A stretch of DNA of 64,000 nucleotides from Nostoc sp. ATCC 53789 (GCF_009873495.1 NZ_CP046703.1:6042501-6106500), one strand, 5' to 3'. Positions 37,658 through 46,625 are shown, numbered from the stretch's first letter. The notes: generated by a model from the sequence alone, not told the origin. Numbers and translations: made by a program.

Positions 37658-40600
37658 ATGTTCACACACGTCAAGTCCACCATTAGACACATTGCGCCTG
37701 ATAACTTACGCGGACGTAGTTTAATCAAGGTGGTCTATGTCGTGCTTGAGTCCCAGTACCAGAGCGCATTGTCGCAAGCAGTTCGCACTATTAACGCGAA
37801 CAATCCCAACTTGGCGATTGAAATCAGCGGGTACTTGATTGAGGAACTCCGCGACCCCGAAAATTACGAGGAGTTCAAACGAGAAATTGAGAATGCGAAT
37901 ATCTTCATCGCTTCCCTCATTTTCATCGAAGACTTAGCACAGAAAGTAGTAGCAGCAGTAGAACCACACCGCGATCATCTGGACGTTTCTGTTGTCTTTC
38001 CCTCCATGCCAGAGGTAATGCGCCTGAGTAAAATGGGCAGCTTTTCCTTGGCACAGTTGGGTCAGTCAAAAAGTGCGATCGCCCAATTCATGCGGAAACG
38101 CAAAGAAAAATCCGGTGCGGGATTCCAAGATGGGATGCTGAAGCTTTTGCGAACCCTACCGCAAGTTCTGAAGTTTTTACCGATGGACAAGGCACAGGAT
38201 GCCCGAAATTTCATGCTCAGTTTTCAGTATTGGCTAGGTGGTTCTCCAGAAAACCTGGAAAACTTCTTGCTGATGCTAGCTGATAAATATGTATTTAAAG
38301 GTTTAGAAAAACAAAATTTTGCACCTTCTACATACGAACAGCCGGTGGTTTATCCCGATCTAGGGATTTGGCATCCTTTGGCTCCCAGTATGTTTGAAGA
38401 TGTCAGAGAGTACCTCAATTGGTATACAGCTCGTAAGGATATTTCTAGCGATCTAAAAGATCCCCTAGCTCCTTGTGTCGGGTTAGTATTGCAACGCACT
38501 CACCTAGTTACAGGCGATGATGCCCATTATGTGGCAATGGTGCAGGAGTTGGAAGCACTAGGCGCACGGGTACTACCTGTGTTTGCTGGTGGTTTGGATT
38601 TCTCCAAGCCTGTTGAGGCTTACTTTTATGAACCAAATACCAACACACAGTTGGTAGATGCAGTGATATCGCTGACTGGTTTTGCTTTAGTGGGTGGCCC
38701 AGCCAGACAAGACCATCCTAAGGCAATTGAAGCACTCAAACGCTTAAATCGTCCTTACATGGTGGCGTTACCCTTAGTATTCCAAACCACAGAAGAGTGG
38801 ATGGATAGCGATTTAGGGTTACATCCGATTCAAGTAGCTTTGCAAATTGCGATTCCTGAATTGGATGGGGCAATTGAGCCAATAATTTTATCGGGTAGAG
38901 ATGGGGCTACAGGGAAAGCGATCGCACTGCGCGATCGCGTTGAAGCTGTAGCCGAACGCGCCTTAAAATGGGCTAACCTCCGCCGCAAGCCGAAGCTGGA
39001 TAAAAAAGTCGCCATCACCGTTTTCAGTTTCCCGCCAGATAAAGGTAACGTGGGAACCGCCGCTTACTTGGATGTATTCGGTTCCATCTACGAGGTAATG
39101 AAAGCCCTTAAAAATAACGGCTACGACTTACCCGAATTGCCAGAATCAGCCGAAGCGTTGATGCAAGAAGTCATTCATGACGCTCAAGCGCAGTACAACA
39201 GCCCAGAACTGAACGTTGCTTACAAAATGTCGGTTCCAGAGTATGAGGCGCTGACCCCATACTCTCACCGCCTAGAGGAAAACTGGGGCCCACCTCCTGG
39301 ACATCTCAACAGCGACGGGCAAAACTTGCTAATTTATGGTAAGCAATTCGGTAATGTTTTCATCGGCGTACAACCCACATTCGGTTACGAAGGCGACCCG
39401 ATGCGGCTGTTATTCTCCCGTTCAGCTAGTCCTCACCACGGTTTTGCTGCTTACTACACTTACCTAGAGCAAGTTTGGAAAGCTGATGCTGTACTGCACT
39501 TTGGTACACACGGTTCCTTGGAATTCATGCCCGGTAAACAGATGGGGATGTCTGGTGATTGTTATCCAGATAACTTGATTGGCTCAATTCCCAACCTGTA
39601 TTACTACGCAGCCAATAATCCGAGTGAAGCGACAATTGCCAAACGTCGGAGTTATGCCGAAACAATTTCCTACTTGACACCGCCGGCAGAAAATGCTGGT
39701 TTGTATAAAGGTTTGAAGGAACTCAGCGAGTTAATTGCTTCCTACCAAACCTTGAAAGATAGTGGACGCGGTGTTTCCATTGTCAACAGCATCATGGATA
39801 AATGCCGGATCGTGAATCTGGATAAGGATATTCACCTGCCAGAAACCGATGCCAGAGACATGAGTGCTGATGAGCGGGATAATATTGTTGGCAACGTCTA
39901 CCGCAAGTTGATGGAAATCGAGTCTCGCTTGTTGCCTTGTGGTTTGCACGTCATTGGTAAACCCCCAAGTGCAGAAGAAGCGATCGCAACTCTCGTCAAC
40001 ATTGCTAGTCTAGATCGTCAAGAAGAAGGAATTCAAGGCTTGCCGGGAATTATCGCCAATAGCATTGGACGTAGTATTGACGATATTTACCAAAATAACG
40101 ACAGAGGCATTTTAGAAGATGTCCAGTTACTCCAAGACATCACTTTAGCAACCCGTGCAGCAGTTACCGCCCTTGTCCAAGAGCAAATCGACGCGGAAGG
40201 ACGAGTTTCTTTAGTTTCCCGGTTGAATTTCTTCAACATGGGCAAAAAAGAACCTTGGGTAGAATCATTGCATAAAGCAGGTTATCCCAAAGTCGATAAC
40301 GCCGCCCTAAAACCCCTATTTGAGTATTTGGAATTCTGCCTAGAGCAAGTTTGTGCCGACAACGAACTCGGAGCATTACTCAGAGGCTTGGAAGGTGAAT
40401 ACATCCTACCTGGCCCCGGTGGCGATCCCATCCGTAACCCGGATGTATTACCCACGGGTAAGAATATCCATGCTTTAGATCCGCAATCCATCCCAACAAC
40501 AGCAGCAGTCCAATCAGCTAAAATCGTCGTAGACAGGCTTTTGGTACGTAACAAGGCAGAAAATGAAGGAAAATGGCCAGAAACCATCGCCTGCGTCCTT

Positions 40601-41644
40601 TGGGGAACCGATAACATCAAAACTTACGGTGAATCCCTAGCGCAAATTATGTGGATGGTGGGCGTGCGTCCAGTTCCCGATGCCTTGGGACGGGTGAACA
40701 AGTTGGAATTGATATCTCTAGAAGAGTTGGGACGACCCAGAATAGATGTGGTAATCAACTGTTCTGGTGTATTCCGCGACTTGTTCATCAACCAAATGAA
40801 CCTGCTAGACCAAGGCGTGAAGATGGCAGCTGAGGCAGATGAACCCTTAGAAATGAACTTTGTTCGCAAACACGCTTTGCTGCAAGCTGAGGAAATGGGA
40901 ATTAATCTGCGTCAAGCAGCGACGCGCGTTTTCTCCAACGCTTCTGGTTCCTATTCATCAAATATCAACTTGGCGGTAGAAAACAGCACTTGGGATAGCG
41001 AAGCCGAGTTGCAGGAAATGTATCTCAACCGGAAATCCTTCTCCTTCAATTCCGATAACCCCGGAATCATGGACGAATCCCGGCAGATTTTTGAAAGTAC
41101 ATTGAAAACTGCTGATGCAACTTTCCAAAATCTCGATTCTTCCGAGATTAGCTTAACGGACGTTTCCCACTACTTCGACTCAGATCCCACTAAGCTGGTG
41201 GCAAGTCTGCGGGGTGATGGTAAAAAACCAGCATCTTATATTGCAGATACAACTACAGCTAACGCCCAAGTGCGGACATTATCAGAAACCGTGCGTTTGG
41301 ATGCGCGTACCAAATTGTTAAATCCCAAATGGTACGAGGGGATGCTGTCTCACGGTTACGAAGGTGTGCGCGAACTCTCCAAGCGGTTGGTGAATACAAC
41401 AGGTTGGAGTGCGACAGCCGGCGCTGTGGATAACTGGATTTATGAGGATACTAACGAAACCTTCATCAAAGATGAAGAAATGCAGAAACGGTTGCTAAAC
41501 CTTAATCCCCATTCTTTCCGCAAGATTGTATCAACTTTGTTGGAAGTGAATGGACGCGGTTATTGGGAGACTAGCGAGGATAATTTAGATCGTCTGCGCG
41601 AGTTGTACCAAGAGGTTGAAGACCGGATTGAAGGGATAGAATAA
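37658..41644 (+). CDS. chlH: magnesium chelatase subunit H
   Basis: 1,328 residues, start ATG 37658 with AAAGGAGC upstream. ChlH binds protoporphyrin IX and, with ChlI and ChlD (ATPase motor), inserts Mg2+, the first committed step of chlorophyll synthesis. N-terminal DUF3479 domain followed by the CobN/Mg-chelatase region: HFGTHGSLEFMPGKQMGMSGDCYPD, where the His and Asp/Glu are in the metal-insertion site, and GPPPGHLNSDG. Length is normal. A 275-bp leader after a terminator suggests its own promoter and possibly light- or RNA-based control. Confidence 0.98.
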   Translation: MFTHVKSTIRHIAPDNLRGRSLIKVVYVVLESQYQSALSQAVRTINANNPNLAIEISGYLIEELRDPENYEEFKREIENANIFIASLIFIEDLAQKVVAAVEPHRDHLDVSVVFPSMPEVMRLSKMGSFSLAQLGQSKSAIAQFMRKRKEKSGAGFQDGMLKLLRTLPQVLKFLPMDKAQDARNFMLSFQYWLGGSPENLENFLLMLADKYVFKGLEKQNFAPSTYEQPVVYPDLGIWHPLAPSMFEDVREYLNWYTARKDISSDLKDPLAPCVGLVLQRTHLVTGDDAHYVAMVQELEALGARVLPVFAGGLDFSKPVEAYFYEPNTNTQLVDAVISLTGFALVGGPARQDHPKAIEALKRLNRPYMVALPLVFQTTEEWMDSDLGLHPIQVALQIAIPELDGAIEPIILSGRDGATGKAIALRDRVEAVAERALKWANLRRKPKLDKKVAITVFSFPPDKGNVGTAAYLDVFGSIYEVMKALKNNGYDLPELPESAEALMQEVIHDAQAQYNSPELNVAYKMSVPEYEALTPYSHRLEENWGPPPGHLNSDGQNLLIYGKQFGNVFIGVQPTFGYEGDPMRLLFSRSASPHHGFAAYYTYLEQVWKADAVLHFGTHGSLEFMPGKQMGMSGDCYPDNLIGSIPNLYYYAANNPSEATIAKRRSYAETISYLTPPAENAGLYKGLKELSELIASYQTLKDSGRGVSIVNSIMDKCRIVNLDKDIHLPETDARDMSADERDNIVGNVYRKLMEIESRLLPCGLHVIGKPPSAEEAIATLVNIASLDRQEEGIQGLPGIIANSIGRSIDDIYQNNDRGILEDVQLLQDITLATRAAVTALVQEQIDAEGRVSLVSRLNFFNMGKKEPWVESLHKAGYPKVDNAALKPLFEYLEFCLEQVCADNELGALLRGLEGEYILPGPGGDPIRNPDVLPTGKNIHALDPQSIPTTAAVQSAKIVVDRLLVRNKAENEGKWPETIACVLWGTDNIKTYGESLAQIMWMVGVRPVPDALGRVNKLELISLEELGRPRIDVVINCSGVFRDLFINQMNLLDQGVKMAAEADEPLEMNFVRKHALLQAEEMGINLRQAATRVFSNASGSYSSNINLAVENSTWDSEAELQEMYLNRKSFSFNSDNPGIMDESRQIFESTLKTADATFQNLDSSEISLTDVSHYFDSDPTKLVASLRGDGKKPASYIADTTTANAQVRTLSETVRLDARTKLLNPKWYEGMLSHGYEGVRELSKRLVNTTGWSATAGAVDNWIYEDTNETFIKDEEMQKRLLNLNPHSFRKIVSTLLEVNGRGYWETSEDNLDRLRELYQEVEDRIEGIE

Positions 41645-41659
41645 TCCCTAATCATAAAT

Positions 41660-41687
41660 GTAGGGACGTTTTATAGAACGTCTCTAC
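41660..41687. repeat. dispersed GTAGGGACG-type palindrome
   Basis: Inverted repeat with arms GTAGGGACGTT and AACGTCTCTAC just after chlH; same family as 13138, 25984 and 63092. Well placed to end the chlH transcript though it lacks a strong T tract. Confidence 0.6.
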
Positions 41688-41758
41688 ATAAAAAACGGTT
41701 TTGACAAATTGTATGGAATCCGACTAAATGAAAATCAAATATATAATTATAAATAGGT

Positions 41759-42178
41759 ATGTCTGCTAAAGATGTCTTTCATGAAGTTGTCAAAACAGCT
41801 TTACAGAAAGATGGTTGGCAAATTACTCACGATCCACTCACAATTAGCGTGGGAGGAGTTAACCTTTCAATTGATTTAGCCGCCCAAAAGCTGATTGCAG
41901 CAGAACGTGAAGGACAAAAAATTGCAGTCGAAGTCAAAAGTTTTTTAGAGAGGTCGTCTGCTATTTCAGAATTTCATACAGCATTAGGGCAGTTTATTAA
42001 CTATAGAGGTGCATTACGACGGCGACAACCGGAGCGTGTTTTGTATTTAGCAGTACCTTTAACAACTTATAAAACATTTTTTCAGCTTGATTTTCCTAAA
42101 GAGATGATTGTAGAAAATCAACTGAAAATGCTTATTTATGATGTAGAACAAGAGGTGATTTTCCAATGGATAAATTAA
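41759..42178 (+). CDS. xisH: XisH-family protein
   Basis: 139 residues. XisH was described as a control factor for excision of the fdxN element in Anabaena heterocysts. The IAVEVKSF strand with the upstream Asp (DLAAQKLI) and Glu gives the PD-(D/E)XK-like nuclease pattern of the fold. Overlaps xisI by 13 bp. There is no fdxN, nifD or recombinase gene here, so this pair is probably one of the many extra xisHI copies of Nostoc, with an unproven role. Confidence 0.92.
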   Translation: MSAKDVFHEVVKTALQKDGWQITHDPLTISVGGVNLSIDLAAQKLIAAEREGQKIAVEVKSFLERSSAISEFHTALGQFINYRGALRRRQPERVLYLAVPLTTYKTFFQLDFPKEMIVENQLKMLIYDVEQEVIFQWIN

Positions 42179-42501
42179 CTCGATATCGCCAGCTTGTACA
42201 ACAGATATTACATGATTATAGTGAGCAAAAACCAGCCTTCGGAAATATAGAAGTTGAAACAATTTTTGATACAGAACGTGACCATTATCAAATAGTTCAT
42301 GTAGGGTGGGAAGGTCAAGACTGGGTACATAGTTGTATTATTCATATTGATATTAAAGGTGGGAAAATTTGGCTTCAGTGGAATGGTACAGAAGATGATA
42401 TTGCAGCTAATTTGGTAGCTGCGGGAGTTCCCAAGGAAGACATTGTGTTAGGTTTTCAGTCTCCTTTTATGAGACAGTTTACAGAATATGCAGTGAGTTA
42501 G
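42166..42501 (+). CDS. xisI: XisI-family protein
   Basis: 111 residues of the XisI type (YRQLVQQILHDYSEQKPAFGNIEVETIFDTERDHYQIVHVGWEG is the family region). Translationally coupled to xisH by overlap. In the fdxN element XisH and XisI are both needed for excision; extra pairs like this are common. The protein is soluble with no catalytic motif that I can see and may hold or regulate the XisH nuclease-like partner. Confidence 0.92.
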   Translation: MDKLTRYRQLVQQILHDYSEQKPAFGNIEVETIFDTERDHYQIVHVGWEGQDWVHSCIIHIDIKGGKIWLQWNGTEDDIAANLVAAGVPKEDIVLGFQSPFMRQFTEYAVS

Positions 42502-42631
42502 GAGATGTTTTGAAAATCTCCAAGTACTACTTAATGAATGTTAACCCACAACTCCTGTGTTAATTATGATATTAATGGGCTAGACAATGCTAAATAAGGT
42601 TAACCCAATTATTAAGTAAGAAGTATTAATT

Positions 42632-42944
42632 ATGGATAATTGGCAAGATATTACTGAATGATAGATTAGTAAGACCAATACATCCTGGCGAAGTAATTGC
42701 AGATATTTTAGATGATTTAGATATTAATACCGCCAATTTTGCAGAAATTTTAGGAGTATCTCATCAAATAATTCAGGAAATCATTAATGGTCAAAGAGCA
42801 ATTACAGTAGATATAGCAATACGTCTTGGTAAAGCTTTAGAAAATGGCCCAAGACTTTAGCTTAATCTTGAGCAAAAAGTTCATCTTTGGGATGCTTTAC
42901 AAAGCCATAAAGAAGAATATGAGCAAGTTATGACATTGGTTTAG
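42632..42944 (+). pseudogene. broken HigA-type antitoxin
   Basis: ATG 42632 opens a frame that ends after nine codons. A frame shifted by one from there reads NDRLVRPIHPGEVIADILDDLDI and continues NTANFAEILGVSHQIIQEIINGQRAITVDIAIRLGKALENGP, a HigA helix-turn-helix. It then meets TAG where the family usually has Trp (RL*LNLEQKVHLW) and continues to TAG 42942. One frameshift and one stop make it non-functional. No HigB toxin gene remains beside it. Confidence 0.75.
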
Positions 42945-43315
42945 AAGAATATTGTGAAGAATTGTTTTTTGAATAATTGAAATTTACAGCTATTTTCAGG
43001 TAAATGAACCACATTTTTAAATCTTACGCATTCGCCGTTAGGCGTTACCGCAGAGTAGGCGCAAAAAAAGAAATTCAAATAAAACGGTTAGCGCCAGATA
43101 ATCGCAAATTATTAACCTAGTTTTTAGGATTTTGCTTATTATGAAAAAGTACATAGCACAGAATCTAGTAACAGTAAATATGAGTTTTTTGTATGGCGCG
43201 GTTGTAAGCTTATGTGGTGTAGTTTGAGCGCCCAAGATTGCTCTTGTAATTGACATAGTAGAACAAATGAACTATATTGACAATAATCATTTTGCAAGGC
43301 TTCGTGAGGTTTTGA
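42945..43315. other. intergenic with a degenerate repeat
   Basis: No gene. A short direct and inverted element (CGCCGTTAGGCGTTACCGC...TAGGCGC, about 43030-43058) resembles the dispersed GGCGTAGCC family. The upstream frames I examined lack protein character. Confidence 0.4.
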
Positions 43316-44110
43316 GTGAATCCTGGCTACATATACGCCCTACAAAACAGGTCATTCGGTAGTAACATCATTAAGATTGGCATGACAACGCGAGAACCAG
43401 AAGTTCGCGCAAAGGAGATTTATCGTGGTGTGTCAGGAGTACCTGAACCATTTGAGATTGCTTTCGCTTGTAAGGTTGCTGATTGTGAAGTAGCAGAGAA
43501 GAAAATCCATCGAAGATTCAATGCATATAGAAGTAACAAGGCTAGAGAATTCTTCATTATTCCTGTTGAGATTGCAAAAAAAGTTATTATTAGTGTCTGC
43601 CAAGAAGTTAATAAAATGTTTGGTTACTACACTGATGAGCTAATTGTTATTGAAAACCAAATAACTGATAGTCTAGAGGACTGTGCTGATGACCCACCCG
43701 AAGTTGTTATGCTTAGTATAAATAGTATAGTTTCTTCTCCTCTGAAAACAAGTTTGCTGAGTGATGAGCAGAAAGCAAGGGTGGAGATTATTGCAGAAAT
43801 CTTTGCAAATATTTTTCGAGATACCTCAGACGCTTGGATTATGGACTTTTCACGGGATCATAATCCAGAAACAGAGATTTATATTTGGGAACACATTGCT
43901 ATGGCATTTTTAAAGATAGAGCAAGTTAAATTCCTTAGTGAAGAGCAGAAGAAAGAAGCCTTTGGTATTTTGCTAATGCGATCAATGACATCAGCTAGTA
44001 AAGTTCTTGAACAATTTAAACTAAAAACGTTTTCTAGAAAAGCAGCAAAGGAAATCCTACGTGAATACAAACTTGATCCACGACCACTTGTAGTTCGGCA
44101 ACTAGCTTAA
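43316..44110 (+). CDS. GIY-YIG / T5orf172 (Mug113) type protein
   Basis: 264 residues from GTG 43316, with GAGG eight bases upstream. Residues 1-100 are a GIY-YIG-like domain of the T5orf172 class: GYIYALQNRS, IIKIGMTTREPEVRAKEI (the Arg and Lys helix), then a CEVAEKKIHRRFNAYRSNKAREFF block with the catalytic-type Glu. The last 160 residues are helical with no name I can give. In phage and plasmids such proteins act as nucleases or DNA-binding helpers. It sits in the accessory patch between decayed toxin-antitoxin genes; no partner methylase is nearby. Confidence 0.82.
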   Translation: MNPGYIYALQNRSFGSNIIKIGMTTREPEVRAKEIYRGVSGVPEPFEIAFACKVADCEVAEKKIHRRFNAYRSNKAREFFIIPVEIAKKVIISVCQEVNKMFGYYTDELIVIENQITDSLEDCADDPPEVVMLSINSIVSSPLKTSLLSDEQKARVEIIAEIFANIFRDTSDAWIMDFSRDHNPETEIYIWEHIAMAFLKIEQVKFLSEEQKKEAFGILLMRSMTSASKVLEQFKLKTFSRKAAKEILREYKLDPRPLVVRQLA

Positions 44111-44151
44111 CATTTAATCTTAATACTAAAATGCATCACTCTTAGACAACA

Positions 44152-44330
44152 GCGATCGCTTTGTTTTTGAGGTTTTTTGTAAGGCAATACTCTACAGTGA
44201 GCTTCTTTACGAGACGCTGCCCGAACGCTAACGCACTCACTCACTCTTCCATAACATGTGATCGCCTTTTTTTTGAGGTTTTCTGCAAGGCGATCGCACT
44301 CACCCTTCCACAACAGGCGATCGCTTCTAT
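44152..44330. repeat. HIP1-linked repeat with TTTTGAGGTTTTCTGCAAGG core
   Basis: Copies at 44152-44196 and 44258-44301, and a third at 45538-45590: GCGATCGC, about 8-12 bases, TTTGAGGTTTTCTGCAAGGCGAT(C). It flanks the second hicAB remnant on both sides. Looks like a small dispersed repeat that ends in HIP1. Confidence 0.65.
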
Positions 44331-44337
44331 ATTTTCA

Positions 44338-44360
44338 ATGATATCATAATATGATATCAT
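44338..44360. promoter_or_regulatory. near-perfect palindrome, likely operator of hicAB
   Basis: 23-bp inverted repeat: 11-bp arms ATGATATCATA and TATGATATCAT around one central base. It ends 56 bp before the start of the hicA frame (44417). HicB antitoxins with DNA-binding parts usually bind such palindromes to repress their own operon, so it is the best operator candidate in the window. Confidence 0.6.
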
Positions 44361-44416
44361 TATATCTCTGAATATATTCAAGTTAACTGTAACATGGCTC
44401 TAATTGTATTGATTAA

Positions 44417-44672
44417 ATGGATCTCAATAACAAACAACGTCAGATTTTAGAGTTAATTTTTACAAATCCTGTACCATCTAATATTCTTTGGAAAGATATT
44501 GAAAGTTTATTTATAGCTCTCGGTGCTGATATTACTCAAGGTAGAGGTTCGCGGGTTCGTGTGAAATTATGTGAAAGCTGTTTTTCACGAACCGCATCCT
44601 CAAAATGAAACAGATAAAGGAGCAGTCAAATCTGTTAGAGAATTTTTAATTAAGGCAGGAATTGAAATATGA
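44417..44672 (+). pseudogene. frameshifted HicA-type toxin
   Basis: Frame 1 reads MDLNNKQRQILELIFTNPVP...SNILWKDIESLFIALGADI and through GRGSRVRVKL, as in HicA proteins of the larger class, then derails to CESCFSRTASSK and stops at 44608. A second frame picks up at about 44576 as AVFHEPHPQNETDKGAVKSVREFL and ends at 44672, matching the usual HicA C terminus. One indel in the stretch near 44570 separates them. The toxin is therefore dead; its antitoxin 44669-45007 is intact. Confidence 0.8.
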
Positions 44673-45007
44673 TGACTTATAAAGGATACACAGCTAGTAT
44701 AGAAGTAGATGTAGAAGCGGGAATACTTTTTGGTCAAGTCCTAGATATTAATGACGTGATTACCTTTAAGGCAAAAACTGTAGAGGAAGCGCGTCAAGAA
44801 TTTCAAATTTCTGTTGATGATTATCTTGCTTTCTGTGAAGAACTAGGAGAGGAGCCTGATAAACCATTCTCTGGTAAACTTCCATTCCGCACAACTCCAG
44901 AACACCACCGCAAAATATTTATTGCTGCTAAAAAGGCTGGCAAAAGCATAAATGCTTGGATGGATGAAATATTAACTGGTGCTGCGGATAAAGTAATCAA
45001 TACTTAG
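44669..45007 (+). CDS. hicB: HicB-type antitoxin, now orphan
   Basis: 112 residues, start ATG 44669 (a second ATG follows) overlapping the old hicA stop. N-terminal HicB domain (YKGYTASIEVDVEAGILFGQVLDI) and a C-terminal HicB-type helix-turn-helix/ribbon helix (PEHHRKIFIAAKKAGKSINAWMDE), which would bind the upstream palindrome. It survives without its toxin, perhaps because it silences others or is a neutral leftover. Confidence 0.88.
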   Translation: MMTYKGYTASIEVDVEAGILFGQVLDINDVITFKAKTVEEARQEFQISVDDYLAFCEELGEEPDKPFSGKLPFRTTPEHHRKIFIAAKKAGKSINAWMDEILTGAADKVINT

Positions 45008-45022
45008 AGTCAATCATTCTAA

Positions 45023-45480
45023 ATATGTTCTTCAGGAGTTAGGCTTTGAGCTTGCAGATTACCCCACCAACGGCTTCCGTCCGCTACTCTGAAGTGTAAG
45101 GTAGCTGGCAACATCAATTGGGATAAAGGAATACCGTTGTGCGTTACGCATAGTCTTGAGTTTTAGCAGCTTGTAGCACTTTTAACATAGTATCTGCGGC
45201 TTCAACTGCATTATAAGGCGACCACACAGGATAAGACTGATCGGGCTTAATCAGATCGGTTTCCTGTTGGGCTAACTCTGAGATTAAAACCTGCATAATG
45301 TAAAACTTATCTGCTCGACTAAGTTATCGCAAAGTAGAGATTAATTCTGCTGAAACCATGCAAAGTACTCCAGTAAATCAAGTCTGCTTCTCGATCATAG
45401 ATTATTAGTTGGGTTTCACTGCGTTTACCCCAAGCTACAACTAGAATAATCACGTCTGCAACTTACAGATGAGACAATTC
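45023..45480 (-). pseudogene. cluster of decayed small genes
   Basis: On the minus strand, a frame at about 45360-45456 reads DVIILVVAWGKRSETQLIIYD, partly like the C terminus of RelE-type toxins. Another at about 45023-45150 reads NGIPLSQLMLPATLHFRVADG then SRWWGNLQAQSLTPEEHI and stops. Both lack starts. They flank the small broken gene below. I cannot name families; it looks like an eroded toxin-antitoxin or other small-gene locus. Confidence 0.4.
45144..45359 (-). pseudogene. small antitoxin-like gene with an in-frame stop
   Basis: From ATG 45359: MVSAELISTLR, TAA, then LSRADKFYIMQVLISELAQQ, a Pro-Trp-Ser-Pro-Tyr stretch, and a helical end to TAA 45144. A single change of the stop codon to a Gln codon would give one 71-residue protein of the type often found with small toxins or proteases in cyanobacteria. 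Alternatively, an internal ATG (M at about codon 22) makes a 50-residue protein. Confidence 0.5.
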
Positions 45481-45490
45481 AAGGAGCTAA

Positions 45491-45520
45491 TAATGCGTAG
45501 GCGTAGCCCGTCGTAGACAT
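45491..45520. repeat. dispersed GCGTAGGCGTAGCCCG element
   Basis: Inverted copy of the element at 29781-29810, with the shared core GCGTAGGCGTAGCCCG. Confidence 0.55.
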
Positions 45521-45673
45521 CGCACTCACTCTTTCACAATAGCGATCGCATTGTCTTTGAGGTTTTCTGCAAGGCGATACCTACGGTGAGCGACGCTAAC
45601 GCATTTGACATTTAAGACAGTCGCTACATAAATATATCTTTTAAAAAACTCTAGGTTTCAACATGGATGAGGT

Positions 45674-46588
45674 TTATTTAGATAGACGAGTCATTTCAAA
45701 CAATTGCTGGGCATTACTTCCTAAAAAAGCATCGAAAAGTATCTGCTTTCCAGGCTCGATTTCGACTAGATAACGCTGGGCAATTTCATAATAAGCGTAA
45801 GTCCAAGGGATCTGAATTTCTGCGCCACTGTTATCATCTAGCACTGTCACCATTTCTGTTACAGCTTGAGTTGCAGTTTGCCGCAAACCACAGGCAATAT
45901 TCCCCTCTATCTCTGCTTTCATTGGTACACCCAGATGAGCCAAACCACTAGCGGTAGTCTCAATATCTGGATATTCTGGGGTGTTCTGTCCGTTGACGTA
46001 GCCTGTAAAATGGTTGACACCATATCCGTGCAGCAACACCCAAGCCCCATACTGAGTAACCTGATTGACCTCTTCGACAACAGAACGCCTGGGAGGTAGC
46101 CAAGGACGGGTGAAGACTTGCTGAAGTTGTTTGGCAATGGTTTCAATCTCCGCGTCTTTTTTGAGAAGAGTAACGGGTGAGGTTAGTTGGTGTGGGATTG
46201 CAGATACTGTTTTAGAGATGAGTTGAGCAATATTAGCAGGCAGTTCATTAACAATCAACTCGCTGATAAAGAGTTTGGGTAAGTTAAATTTTTCTTGCTG
46301 TGGATGGCGATAATGACGGGCATATAGATGAGTTTGAGCAAAATTATACTCTCCAGCCGCCACGTAACCCAAAGCTTCTGCAAATTGTGCGAGATAGTCA
46401 ATTCCTAAACTAACTTGACCCTGCGGACTATCTACTAATAAACGCAAAGACCGAAAGGCGATGTGGTCGTTGGCAACAGTCCCACCCGCAGTAGTTATCA
46501 TTTGCTGGTAGGTACGGGCATGATTTACTCTGGCGCTGTATTCTTGCCAAAGTAATTTCCATAAATTTAAGGCTATTTCGGGTTTCAT
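45674..46588 (-). CDS. DUF1338 / HglS-like 2-oxoacid dioxygenase
   Basis: 304 residues. The family includes Pseudomonas HglS, a non-heme Fe(II) enzyme that converts 2-oxoadipate to 2-hydroxyglutarate in lysine breakdown. Candidate iron ligands are H42 (NDHIAFRS), H193 (GVNHFTGY) and E268 (YYEIAQR), and R46 fits the substrate carboxylate Arg; spacing agrees with the published H70/R74/H226/E294 set. These positions are my alignment. The next gene upstream, on the same strand 37 bp away, is a class III aminotransferase. I infer a joint role in 2-aminoadipate or lysine catabolism; purely by sequence, other 2-oxoacids are possible. Confidence 0.85.
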   Translation of the reverse strand: MKPEIALNLWKLLWQEYSARVNHARTYQQMITTAGGTVANDHIAFRSLRLLVDSPQGQVSLGIDYLAQFAEALGYVAAGEYNFAQTHLYARHYRHPQQEKFNLPKLFISELIVNELPANIAQLISKTVSAIPHQLTSPVTLLKKDAEIETIAKQLQQVFTRPWLPPRRSVVEEVNQVTQYGAWVLLHGYGVNHFTGYVNGQNTPEYPDIETTASGLAHLGVPMKAEIEGNIACGLRQTATQAVTEMVTVLDDNSGAEIQIPWTYAYYEIAQRYLVEIEPGKQILFDAFLGSNAQQLFEMTRLSK

Positions 46589-46593
46589 ATAAA

Positions 46594-46621
46594 TTTGTCA
46601 TTTGTCATTTGTCATTTGTCA
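46594..46621. repeat. four TTTGTCA heptamers
   Basis: Exact four-copy heptamer tract filling the gap between the aminotransferase stop and the DUF1338 start. Confidence 0.85.
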
Positions 46622-46625
46622 TCTT

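Noticed and set aside
37446..37724. Plus-strand 92-codon frame before chlH
   Set aside because: It overlaps the start of chlH in another frame and has no similarity pattern; the chlH ribosome site lies inside it.
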